From: Actinomycetales bacterium
GTDB taxonomy: Bacteria > Actinomycetota > Actinomycetes > Actinomycetales > Quadrisphaeraceae
NCBI GenBank assembly: GCA_022701985.1
Contig: JAKONK010000068.1
Span: 1 to 64,000 of the forward strand
DNA: 64,000 bases
Direction of reading: 5' to 3'
Shown here: positions 51,161-59,064 of the stretch, piece after piece
How the letters are laid out: each line of letters begins with the position of its first letter
Position numbering within the stretch: position 1 is the first letter of the stretch
Notes under the pieces: generated by a model
What the model was told of the DNA's origin: nothing
Seen by the model: the letters and a program-made list of their open reading frames with translations, nothing else
Databases searched by the model: none
Translations under genes and position numbers: made by a program

Positions 51161-52150
51161 TCACCACAGGCTCGTGCTGGAGACGCGCTTGGCCACGGAG
51201 TTCGCGACCAGCAGGAACGCGAAGTTCACGACGGTGTTGAACAGCCCGATGGCCGTGGCGTAGCTGAACTGGTTGCCGACGATGCCGATCTTGTAGACGT
51301 ACGTCGCGATGACCTCCGACACCGGCAGGTTCAGGGTGTTCTGCATCAGGAAGATCTTCTCGAAGCCGGTGGCCAGCACCCCGCCCATGTTGAGGATGAA
51401 CAGCACCACCATGGTCGGCACGAGCGCGGGCAGGTCGACGTTGCGGATGATCTGCCACCGGTTGGCGCCGTCGATCCTGGCGGCCTCGTACAGCTGGGTG
51501 TCGACGCTGGCCAGGGCCGCGAGGTAGATGATCGAGTTCCACCCGCAGTGCTGCCAGACCTCGGAGATGACGTACACGGGCACGAACGAGCTCGGGTCGC
51601 CGAGGAAGTTGACCCCGGTGATGCCCACGCGCTCCAGGAGCTGGGTGACGAGGCCGTTGGACGGCGACAGGAACACCTGCAGCATGCCGACCACCACGAC
51701 GATCGAGATGAAGTGCGGCAGGTACGTCGCGGTCTGGGTGAAGCGCTTGCGCCGCCGCCCGACCACCTGGTTGATGAGCAGCGCCAGCACGATCGGCGCG
51801 ATGAAGCCGCCCACCAGGGTGGAGACGCTGATGACCGCGGTGTTGCGCAGCAGCGGCCAGAACTGCGGCGAGCTGAAGAACTGCTCGAAGTAGAACAGCC
51901 CCACCCACTCGCCGCCGGTGAGCCCGGCCTCGAAGTCGAACCTGCGGAACGCCAGCTGCAGGCCGTACATGGGCACGTAGGCGAACACCAGGGTGAACGC
52001 GATGGCCGGGGCCATGAGGGCCCACAGCTGCCACTGCCGCCCGAGGTGCCGCCGCAGGCGCGCCCCCGGTGGTCGCGGCCGGCCGGGCGGTGCGGGCTCG
52101 GCGCCGGTGGCGGTGGTCGTCCTGTCGTCGTCCTGCAGCACCGCGGTCAT
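51161..52150 (-). CDS. Carbohydrate ABC transporter permease, LplB/YteP type
   Basis: The protein has 329 residues from ATG 52150. The N-terminal cytoplasmic part ends in RRHLGRQWQLWALMAPAIAFTLVFAYVPMYGLQLAFRRF in outline, the standard LplB opening. The EAA motif is DTQLYEAARIDGANRWQIIRNVDLPAL-like (about 200-225). It is the MalF-like partner of the LplC permease. Together with the lipoprotein encoded upstream it should import a di- or oligosaccharide such as a beta-glucoside or a pectin fragment. The 70-bp gap to the binding-protein gene carries an 8-bp stop array. Confidence 0.93.
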   Translation of the reverse strand: MTAVLQDDDRTTTATGAEPAPPGRPRPPGARLRRHLGRQWQLWALMAPAIAFTLVFAYVPMYGLQLAFRRFDFEAGLTGGEWVGLFYFEQFFSSPQFWPLLRNTAVISVSTLVGGFIAPIVLALLINQVVGRRRKRFTQTATYLPHFISIVVVVGMLQVFLSPSNGLVTQLLERVGITGVNFLGDPSSFVPVYVISEVWQHCGWNSIIYLAALASVDTQLYEAARIDGANRWQIIRNVDLPALVPTMVVLFILNMGGVLATGFEKIFLMQNTLNLPVSEVIATYVYKIGIVGNQFSYATAIGLFNTVVNFAFLLVANSVAKRVSSTSLW

Positions 52151-52175
52151 GCGGGTGGCTCCTCGCCGTCGAGGG

Positions 52176-52194
52176 TCAGGGGGTCAGCTGGTCA
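52176..52194 (-). repeat. TGA array with 8-bp spacing between binding-protein and permease genes
   Basis: On the minus strand TGA occurs at 52194, 52186 and 52178, in units of GGTCAGGG type. Relative to the binding-protein stop at 52222-52220 these fall in frames +1, 0 and +2, so together they close all three frames. Confidence 0.65.
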
Positions 52195-52219
52195 GGGGCG
52201 TGTGCGCCGTCGCCTCGCG

Positions 52220-53839
52220 TCAGCGCGAGGCGGCGTACTCGTCGTAGTAGCGCTGGCGGATCTCGACGTTCTCGGCGAGCCCGACGTCGAGCACGGTCTC
52301 GACGTGCTCGTCCCAGTCGCGGGTGGCGCCCCCGCGGGTCACCCACTGCGCGAACTGCGGCATCACCACGCCCAGGACCGCGGTGTCGTTGAGGCTGGAG
52401 ACGAGGGTGTCGTCCTCGTCCAGCTTCAGGAACGGCTGCGGGTACACGTCGCGGAGCACGTCCACGCCGTCGTAGGCAGGCTGCAGCGGGGCGGAGTCGG
52501 CCACGGCCTCGGACAGGTCGGCCGGCAGCTGCACCTCCATCTCCGGGCGGATGAAGAAGGGACCGTTGTCGGCGACGGTCGAGGTCCACTTCCAGGTCGA
52601 CGGGTCGAGCGCCGGGTCGGCCGGCGGCAGCACGGTGTACTGCTCGTCACCGGTCTTCTCGACGTTGGTGCCCAGGTCTCCCCACAGCACCTGGACCGAG
52701 GTGTCGGGGGCGTAGAACTGGTCGACCATCCGCAGCACGGCGTCCTTGTGCGGCGTGGACGCGGACACCAGCACCGCGTTGGGCGTGAGGTTCTCGTAGT
52801 CCCAGCTCCAGCGCACCGGGGCGCTCTGCCCGGCCTCCTGCTGCAGCTGGCCGATCGCGGCGTACTGCTGGTAGACGCCGGGGCCGAACCGGTCCGAGGC
52901 CGACCAGCCCCAGCTGAAGCCGACCCGCGCCTGGTCACCGGTGCCGCGCGCCACCGACTGGTAGGTGGAGTAGTCCTGGGTGAAGGCGTCGGGGCTCATG
53001 AGCCCGGCCTCCCAGCAGCGGTGGAGGAACTCCACCAGGTCGCGGTAGCGCTCGTCGACGAAGAGGTTCTTGACCTCGCCGTCCTCCAGGAAGTAGCCGT
53101 TGCCGCCGCCGTTGACCACCTGCATGCCGGTGGAGCCGAGCAGCGCGGTCGGCTGGAAGTAGCCGAAGCCGGTGGTGCCGACGGGGGAGAAGTCCAGGGG
53201 GATCTCGTCGGCCTGCCCGTTGCCGTTGGGGTCGCCCTCCTTGAAGGCGGTGAGGACGTCGAACAGCTCGTCCCAGGTGGTGGGAGCCTCCAGGCCGAGC
53301 GTGTCGAGCCACTGCTGGTTGACGTACTGGTGCGTGATCGCCTGCGGCCAGTACTTCTTGTAGCTCGGCAGGGCCCTGATCGCCCCGTCGCGCGTGACCA
53401 GGTCCTGCGCGCCGTCGACCTCGTCGAACATCGCCTGCGCGTTGGGCAGCGCGTCCATGTCGTCGCTGAGGTCCTCGAACAGCGAGTGGAACGTCACCAG
53501 GTCCTGGTCGGTGACGGCGTTGAAGCCGATGATGACGTCGGGCACGTCACCGGCGGCGAGCATGGGGTTCTTCTTCTGGTCCCAGTCGGAGGAGACCTCC
53601 TCCCACTCCACCGGCACCCCCGCGACCTCCTCGAGCTGCTGCACCCAGGCCATCTCGGCCATCGGCTTGGTCAGGCCGTGCTTGACGACCATCACGGAGA
53701 TGCTGTCGTCGGCCTGCGCGTCGGCGCCGCAGCCGCTGAGCAGCAGGCCGGCCGCGGCGCACGAGGCGACCAGGCCGGTGACCCGCCGGCTCCGCCCGCG
53801 GGGCCGCCGGGGGTGGGGTCGAGGTGCTGTCGCTGGCAT
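52220..53839 (-). CDS. Extracellular sugar-binding lipoprotein of an LplABC-type transporter
   Basis: The protein has 539 residues from ATG 53839, with a strong GAGGAGGAG ribosome site. An Arg-rich n-region and the lipobox LLLSGC (Cys about 31-32) mark it as a lipoprotein. The mature part begins DDSISVMVVKHGLTKPMAEMAWVQ and has the LipO/YtcQ family features: long length, WDQKKNPMLAAGDVPDVIIG and NGQADEIPLDFSPVG. It delivers sugar to the two permeases encoded downstream. The following gap holds an 8-bp repeat array that may tune expression between the abundant binding protein and the permeases. Confidence 0.93.
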   Translation of the reverse strand: MPATAPRPHPRRPRGRSRRVTGLVASCAAAGLLLSGCGADAQADDSISVMVVKHGLTKPMAEMAWVQQLEEVAGVPVEWEEVSSDWDQKKNPMLAAGDVPDVIIGFNAVTDQDLVTFHSLFEDLSDDMDALPNAQAMFDEVDGAQDLVTRDGAIRALPSYKKYWPQAITHQYVNQQWLDTLGLEAPTTWDELFDVLTAFKEGDPNGNGQADEIPLDFSPVGTTGFGYFQPTALLGSTGMQVVNGGGNGYFLEDGEVKNLFVDERYRDLVEFLHRCWEAGLMSPDAFTQDYSTYQSVARGTGDQARVGFSWGWSASDRFGPGVYQQYAAIGQLQQEAGQSAPVRWSWDYENLTPNAVLVSASTPHKDAVLRMVDQFYAPDTSVQVLWGDLGTNVEKTGDEQYTVLPPADPALDPSTWKWTSTVADNGPFFIRPEMEVQLPADLSEAVADSAPLQPAYDGVDVLRDVYPQPFLKLDEDDTLVSSLNDTAVLGVVMPQFAQWVTRGGATRDWDEHVETVLDVGLAENVEIRQRYYDEYAASR

Positions 53840-53931
53840 GTCTCCTCCTCGAGACGCGGAGCGGCGGTGGTGCTCGGTGCCTGGCGCGCGGCGGGTCTGC
53901 GGTGACCGCCGTGGATCGAGGGTGCGCCCGT

Positions 53932-53949
53932 GGTTCAGCGTTGTCAACC
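53932..53949. promoter_or_regulatory. Imperfect palindrome upstream of the binding-protein gene
   Basis: GGTTCAGCGTTGTCAACC has matching outer GGTT/AACC ends and a partly symmetric centre, about 95 bp before the binding-protein ATG and 50 bp after the LacI gene. LacI-type sites often contain TTGACAACG-like halves, which one side here resembles (minus strand GGTTGACAACG). It is the best candidate site for the adjacent LacI regulators. Confidence 0.35.
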
Positions 53950-53996
53950 GTGACCGGCGTGGCCTCCCCGCGCGGCGACCGGTGCCGCCGCGCCGC

Positions 53997-55025
53997 TCAG
54001 CGGGGGGCGCTGGACGCGCGGACCCGCAGGTCGGCGCCGGTGCGGACGCTGCGGCCCGGGCCCTCGAGGCCGTCCATCCGCTCGCACAGCATCTGCACCG
54101 CGGCGGCCACCATGTCGGCCTGGCGGGGGTCCACCGACGTCAGCGCCGGGGTGGTGAAGCGGGCCTCCGGGGTGTCGTCGAAGCCGGTGACGGCGACGTC
54201 GTCGGGGACCCTGCGCCCGTGCGTGCGCAGCGCCCGCAGCACGCCCACGGCCGTCGCGTCGTTGACGCAGAGCACGGCGTCGAGCTCCACCCCCGAGCGC
54301 AGGAGCGCCACCGTCGACGCGTAGCCCGACCGCCGCCGGTTGGTGTCCGTGCCGGCGACGAACAGCGCGTCGTCGAGGGGCAGGCCGGCCTCGAGCAGGG
54401 CCCGGCGGTACCCGGCGTAGCGCTCGTCGGCGGGGTGCCGCACCCCGCCGGAGTACCACGACACCGCGATGCGCCGCCGGCCCGTCTCGACGAGGTGGCG
54501 GGCGACGGCGAGGGCCCCCTCGTGCTCGCCCATGACCACGCGGTCGCCGGGGCTGGTGCCCACCCCTCCCACCTGGACCACCGGCAGGTGCGGCTGCGCG
54601 CGGCGCCCGAGCTCCTCGACCGGCGTCCACAGGGGGGCGACCACCACCCCGTCGACGCCGGCCGTGGTGGCCCCCGAGACCGCGGCCACCTCGGCCGCCG
54701 CGTCGGCGGCGATGCGCAGCGTGCTGCTGTACCCGCGCGCCGCGAGCGCGAGGATGAGCCGCTCGGCCAGGGTCGCGAAGTACGGCTGGTAGAGCATCGG
54801 GACGACGACGGCGACGCGCCGGCTGCGTCCCGACGACAGGCTCCTCCCGGCGTGCTGCACCTGGTAGCCGACCTGCTCGACGGCCTCGCGCACCCTGGCG
54901 CGGGTGGCCTCCGAGACGCCGCCGCGCCCGAGCAGCACGTTCGACACCGTCTTGCCCGACACCCCGGCCACGCGGGCGACGTCGTCGAGGGTCGCTGCCC
55001 GCGGCGGGTGCGGCGGGTCGCTCAC
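53997..55025 (-). CDS. LacI-family transcriptional regulator, second of a tandem pair
   Basis: The protein has 342 residues; its GTG start overlaps the stop of the first LacI gene by 4 nt. The HTH is typical, ATLDDVARVAGVSGKTVSNVLLGRG (about 10-34), with the hinge VSEATRARVREAVEQVGYQVQ and a periplasmic-binding-like ligand domain (VAVVVPMLYQPYFATLAERL to VRTGADLRVRAS). Ligand-contact segments such as AVLCVNDATAVGVLRAL and VAVTGFDDTPEARFTTPALTSV are normal. It probably controls the adjacent sugar transporter genes, which follow on the same strand. Confidence 0.93.
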   Translation of the reverse strand: MSDPPHPPRAATLDDVARVAGVSGKTVSNVLLGRGGVSEATRARVREAVEQVGYQVQHAGRSLSSGRSRRVAVVVPMLYQPYFATLAERLILALAARGYSSTLRIAADAAAEVAAVSGATTAGVDGVVVAPLWTPVEELGRRAQPHLPVVQVGGVGTSPGDRVVMGEHEGALAVARHLVETGRRRIAVSWYSGGVRHPADERYAGYRRALLEAGLPLDDALFVAGTDTNRRRSGYASTVALLRSGVELDAVLCVNDATAVGVLRALRTHGRRVPDDVAVTGFDDTPEARFTTPALTSVDPRQADMVAAAVQMLCERMDGLEGPGRSVRTGADLRVRASSAPR

Positions 55026-56047
55026 CGCGGGACCGGCCCGGTCGTCGACTCCCGCCGCACCAGCTGCACGGGCACCAGCACCCGCCGCGGCTCCTGGGCC
55101 GGCGCGGTGCGGGCCAGCCTGTCGGCGACCAGGTCGAGCGCCGCCCGCGCGAGGTGCTCCGGGGCGAGGGCCACCGTGGTGAGCGACGGCGCGCTGAAGG
55201 ACCCCTCCTCCAGCCCGTCGACGCCGGCCACCACCAGCGCGTCGGGCACCGCCACCCCGCGGGCGTCCAGCGCCGCGAGCAGGCCGAGGGCCACCTCGTC
55301 GCTCCCGCAGAGCACGGCGTCGGCGCCACCGGCGGGGCCGCTCCCGCGGAGCGCGGCGAGGACGCCGTCGACGGCGTCGAACCCCTCCTCGCGGCGCTGC
55401 GCCCGCGGCTCCACCTCGGCCACCGCGCCGGCGCCGGCCGCGTCGAGGGCGGCCCGCAGCGCGTCACCGCGGGAGGTGAGGCGCGCGCAGCCCACCAGCA
55501 CCGGGCGGCGGCGGCCCACCACCGCGAGGTGGTGCGCCAGCAGGGCGCTCGCCTCTGCCAGGTCGGAGTCGACGGTGTCGACGGGGTCCACGCGGTCGGT
55601 GCCGCCGCCCTGCACGACCACCACCGGGGAGGCGGGCGGCAGGGGCGCGAGCGCGTCGCCGTGGGGGCCGAGCACCAGGACGGCGTCGACCGCCGCACCC
55701 ACCGAGGCGACCACCGCGCGCAGCCGGGAGGGGCGCTGCTCGGGGCCCCCGGTCGGCTCGACCGCCGCCTGCAGGCCGCGCCGTCCGACCTCCTCGACCA
55801 CCGCCTGGACCAGCGCGGCGTCGGCGGGGCGGCCCAGGTCGGGCACCGCCACCGCGAGCACGCCGGTGCGGCCGGTGCGCAGGGCGCGGGCGCTGCCGTT
55901 GGGCACCCACCCCAGCTCGGCGATCGCCTGCCGCACCCGCTGCACCACCTCGGGGCGGGTGTGCGGCTCGAGGTTCACCACCCGCGACACCGTCTTGAGC
56001 GAGACGCCGGCGAGCGCGGCGACGTCGCGCATCGTGGCGGAGGGCAC
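55022..56047 (-). CDS. LacI-family transcriptional regulator, first of a tandem pair
   Basis: The protein has 341 residues from GTG 56047. The HTH is TMRDVAALAGVSLKTVSRVVNLEPHTRPEVVQRV in outline (about 5-38), with a hinge ending PNGSARALRTGRTG and a ligand domain like its neighbour's. The tandem, translationally coupled arrangement of two LacI regulators is uncommon and may allow two sugar signals or heterodimers. It is divergent from the GH4 gene across a 91-bp gap containing a CCGGCGC-GACG-GCGCCGG palindrome (about 56068-56087), a possible shared site. Confidence 0.92.
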   Translation of the reverse strand: MPSATMRDVAALAGVSLKTVSRVVNLEPHTRPEVVQRVRQAIAELGWVPNGSARALRTGRTGVLAVAVPDLGRPADAALVQAVVEEVGRRGLQAAVEPTGGPEQRPSRLRAVVASVGAAVDAVLVLGPHGDALAPLPPASPVVVVQGGGTDRVDPVDTVDSDLAEASALLAHHLAVVGRRRPVLVGCARLTSRGDALRAALDAAGAGAVAEVEPRAQRREEGFDAVDGVLAALRGSGPAGGADAVLCGSDEVALGLLAALDARGVAVPDALVVAGVDGLEEGSFSAPSLTTVALAPEHLARAALDLVADRLARTAPAQEPRRVLVPVQLVRRESTTGPVPR

Positions 56048-56138
56048 CGGCCGAGCCTAGGCTCGACCCCGGCGCGACGGCGCCGGGCGGTCGCCCCGTC
56101 CGGTGCACGCACCACCGGCGCCACCCCAGGAGGACCCC

Positions 56139-57413
56139 GTGAAGCTCGCCATCGTCGGCGGCGGGTCGACGTACACCCCCGAGCTGGTCGACGGCTTCCA
56201 GCGCCACCGCGACGCGCTGCCGCTGGACGAGCTGGTGCTGGTCGACCCCGACCCGCAGCGGCTGGAGCTGGTCGGCGGCATCGGCCGCCGCATGCTCGCC
56301 CGCGCCGGCCACCCGGCACGGCTCACCACCACCACCGACCTCGCGGCGGGTGTCGACGGCGCCGACGCGGTGCTGCTGCAGCTGCGGGTGGGCGGGCAGG
56401 ACGCCCGGCACGCCGACGAGACGTGGCCGCACGAAGCGGGCTGCATCGGCCAGGAGACCACCGGCCCCGGCGGCTTCGCGAAGGCGCTGCGCACCGTGCC
56501 GGTGGCCCTCGGCATCGCTGACGTCGTGCGCGAGCGCGCGAAGCCGGGTGCCTGGATCGTCGACTTCACCAACCCCGTCGGCATCGTCACGCGGGCGCTG
56601 CTGCAGGCCGGGCACCGCGCCGTCGGCCTGTGCAACGTGGCCATCGGGTTCCAGCGGCGCTTCGCCGCCGCCCTCGGGGTGCCCGCCGACGACGTGCAGC
56701 TCGGCCACGTGGGCCTGAACCACCTGACCTGGGAGCGCAGCGCGGTGGTCGCGGGCGTCGACAGGCTGCCCGAGCTGCTCGCGGAGCGGCTCCAGGAGGT
56801 GGCCGACGACGTCGAGCTGCCCGCCGCGCTCCTCGCCGAGCTGGCGTGCGTGCCGTCGTACTACCTGCGCTACTACTACGCGCACGACGAGGTGCTCGCC
56901 GAGCAGCTCGCCAGCCCGACCCGCGCCGAGGCGGTGCGCGCGATCGAGCGCGAGCTGCTCGCGCTGTACGCCGACCCGTCGGTCGACACCAAGCCGGAGG
57001 CGCTGGAGCGCCGCGGCGGGGCGTTCTACTCCGAGGCGGCCGTCGAGCTGCTGGTAGCGATGCGCGGCGGGCGGTCGGGCGGGGGAGCGGACCGGCCCCG
57101 CGTCGTCGACCTGCGCAACGACGGCGTGCTGCCGTTCCTCCCCGACGACCACGTCATCGAGGTGCCCGCCAGGTTCGCGGGCGGCCGCTTCGTGGCCGAG
57201 CCCGTCGCGCCGCTGCCCGAGGCCGCGCGCGGCCTGGTGGCCGCCGTCGCGGGGTACGAGCGGCTGGCGCTCGACGCCGCGGTGCACGGCGGCCGCGAGC
57301 GGGTGCTCGCGGCGATGCGCGCGCACCCGCTGGTGCTGCAGCACTCCCGGGCTGAGCGCCTCACCGACCTGCTGCTCGCGCAGAACGCCCAGCACCTGCC
57401 CTGGGCGCGCTGA
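56139..57413 (+). CDS. GH4 family glycosidase (6-phospho-beta-glucosidase/alpha-glucosidase type)
   Basis: The protein has 424 residues from GTG 56139, with AGGAGG 5 nt upstream. GH4 enzymes use NAD and a metal in a redox-elimination mechanism. The NAD-binding opening KLAIVGGGSTYTPELVDGF is complete. Family blocks QLRVGGQDARHADET, GCIGQETTGPGGFAKALR, the metal Cys in GLCNVAIGFQRR (about 163-166) and the His in HVGLNHLTW (about 190-193) are present. The spelling is closest to 6-phospho-beta-glucosidases. Because the adjacent transporter is an ABC rather than PTS type, the substrate may be non-phosphorylated or phosphorylated inside by a kinase. It is cytoplasmic. Confidence 0.92.
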   Translation: MKLAIVGGGSTYTPELVDGFQRHRDALPLDELVLVDPDPQRLELVGGIGRRMLARAGHPARLTTTTDLAAGVDGADAVLLQLRVGGQDARHADETWPHEAGCIGQETTGPGGFAKALRTVPVALGIADVVRERAKPGAWIVDFTNPVGIVTRALLQAGHRAVGLCNVAIGFQRRFAAALGVPADDVQLGHVGLNHLTWERSAVVAGVDRLPELLAERLQEVADDVELPAALLAELACVPSYYLRYYYAHDEVLAEQLASPTRAEAVRAIERELLALYADPSVDTKPEALERRGGAFYSEAAVELLVAMRGGRSGGGADRPRVVDLRNDGVLPFLPDDHVIEVPARFAGGRFVAEPVAPLPEAARGLVAAVAGYERLALDAAVHGGRERVLAAMRAHPLVLQHSRAERLTDLLLAQNAQHLPWAR

Positions 57414-57416
57414 GGC

Positions 57417-58958
57417 TCAGCCGCCCAGGGGGCGGACCCACACGGTCCAGGTGCGGCTGCCGTCGGGGGAGGTGACCTCGGCCGCCTGCTGGAACCCGAG
57501 CGCCGGCATCTGCGGCTCCAGCTGCTGCCCGGTGGCCGACGAGCCGTCGAAGAACACCACCGAGAAGTCGCCGGCGGCGAGCGCCGCCTCGTACGCGGGG
57601 GCGTCGACGAGCCCGTCGCGCTGGTAGGCGCCGGGGTAGAAGGCGCCCCAGCGCTGGGAGGGCACCTGCTCCCACAGCGGGTACTGCATCGTCTCGGGGT
57701 TGTCGCCGGCCACGCCGGCTCCGGGGCGCTGCTCGACCAGCGGCACGAGCACGTCGCGCAGGGGGTCGGAGCCGGCCCAGCTGCCGAAGAGCCGCGAGGC
57801 GGTGCCCGCGCCGAGCACGAGGGCGACGACGAGCGCCGTCGCCACCAGTGCCGACGCCCACCACTCGCGGGCCGCGGCGACGAGCACCCCGGCGGCCACC
57901 GCCCCGAGCACCATCCCGAGCGCGGGCGCCTTGTAGAGGGAGACCTGCTCACCGGTCACGACCTGCAGCACCGCGGGGGCCAGGGCGCCGAGCCCGAGGG
58001 CCGCTCCCAGCAGCGGCCGGTGGCGGGCGAGGACGACGGCTCCCACGACGGCGAGCAGCAGCGGGAGCCCCGCGTCGCGCAGGACCTCGACCGCCAGCTC
58101 CGACGAGGGCGTCGGCGCCACGGGCTGGCGCGCGAGCGTGCTGGAGACGAACCCGGCCACCAGCCCTCGGCCCCAGGTCAGCGCCGAGAGCAGCAGCACG
58201 AGCGCACCCGTCCCGGCGGCCACGGCCGCGACGCGCACCGCCCGCTGGCGACCGACCGCGGCTCCCGCGCCGCCGGCAGCTCCAGCAGCTCCGGCAGCTC
58301 CGACCACGGCGAGCAGCACGAACGGCACCGCGATGCCGGAGGTGTACTTCAGCAGCACGGCGAGCCCCAGCAGCAGGCCGGCTCCGGCGCCCCACCAGGT
58401 GGGACGCGCCGCGCCCCGGCGCACGGCGTGCAGACCGAGCGCCAGCGCCCACGCCAGGCAGGCGAAGGCGGCGGCGTCCATCGACGCGAAGTGCCCCAGC
58501 GCCAGCAGCGGGCCGGTCGCAGCCACGACCAGGGCGGCTCCTGCTGCCGCACGCCGGGGGTGCTCGGGGGAGGCGCTGCTGGCCGACCACGCCACGGCCG
58601 CCGTCGTCGCCAGCAGCAGCACCGTCGACGCGGTGCGCACGAGACCGAGCCCGCCGGCGCTGTCGAGCAGCGCCGCGAAGACCGGGTAGAGCTGCGGAGC
58701 GCCGGTGAACCAGCCCTCCGGGGCGGAGGTGAGCGGCGGCCCGCCCGACCACTCCTGCAGCAGCCAGTGGCCGGTGGCCAGGTAGAGCGCCTCGTCCTGG
58801 AAGGCCGAGTTCTGCAGCCGCAGCGCGAGCACCGCCTGCACGGCCATCACGAGCACCACCAGCGGGTTGTCGCGCACGAGGGCACGGGCGCGGCTGCCCG
58901 GCGTGGTGGCGGGGCCCCGGGCAGGAGCGGAGTGCGTGGTCGCCTGGTCGGTGCTCAT
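57417..58958 (-). CDS. Polytopic GT-C-type glycosyltransferase or related membrane protein
   Basis: The protein has 513 residues from ATG 58958. It has about ten to eleven membrane helices after a short polar tail, with the acid pair in NSAFQDEALYLATGHWLLQ (about 52-53) in the first external loop, the position of the catalytic Asp/Glu in GT-C enzymes. A soluble C-terminal part of about 110 residues follows (GAGVAGDNPETMQYPLWEQVPSQRWGAF). The layout parallels the GT-C protein at 37632, but sequence similarity looks low. It converges on the GH4 gene with only 3 bp between the stops. The donor and acceptor are unknown. Confidence 0.78.
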   Translation of the reverse strand: MSTDQATTHSAPARGPATTPGSRARALVRDNPLVVLVMAVQAVLALRLQNSAFQDEALYLATGHWLLQEWSGGPPLTSAPEGWFTGAPQLYPVFAALLDSAGGLGLVRTASTVLLLATTAAVAWSASSASPEHPRRAAAGAALVVAATGPLLALGHFASMDAAAFACLAWALALGLHAVRRGAARPTWWGAGAGLLLGLAVLLKYTSGIAVPFVLLAVVGAAGAAGAAGGAGAAVGRQRAVRVAAVAAGTGALVLLLSALTWGRGLVAGFVSSTLARQPVAPTPSSELAVEVLRDAGLPLLLAVVGAVVLARHRPLLGAALGLGALAPAVLQVVTGEQVSLYKAPALGMVLGAVAAGVLVAAAREWWASALVATALVVALVLGAGTASRLFGSWAGSDPLRDVLVPLVEQRPGAGVAGDNPETMQYPLWEQVPSQRWGAFYPGAYQRDGLVDAPAYEAALAAGDFSVVFFDGSSATGQQLEPQMPALGFQQAAEVTSPDGSRTWTVWVRPLGG

Positions 58959-59064
58959 CGGTCCTCCGTGCCGCGCGTCGGGTGGTCTGCACCACCACGA
59001 CGCTGGGCCGGCGCTGGCCGCCCCGTGGGGCGGCGCACCCTCCGACGGTAGGCGCGGCGGGCCG

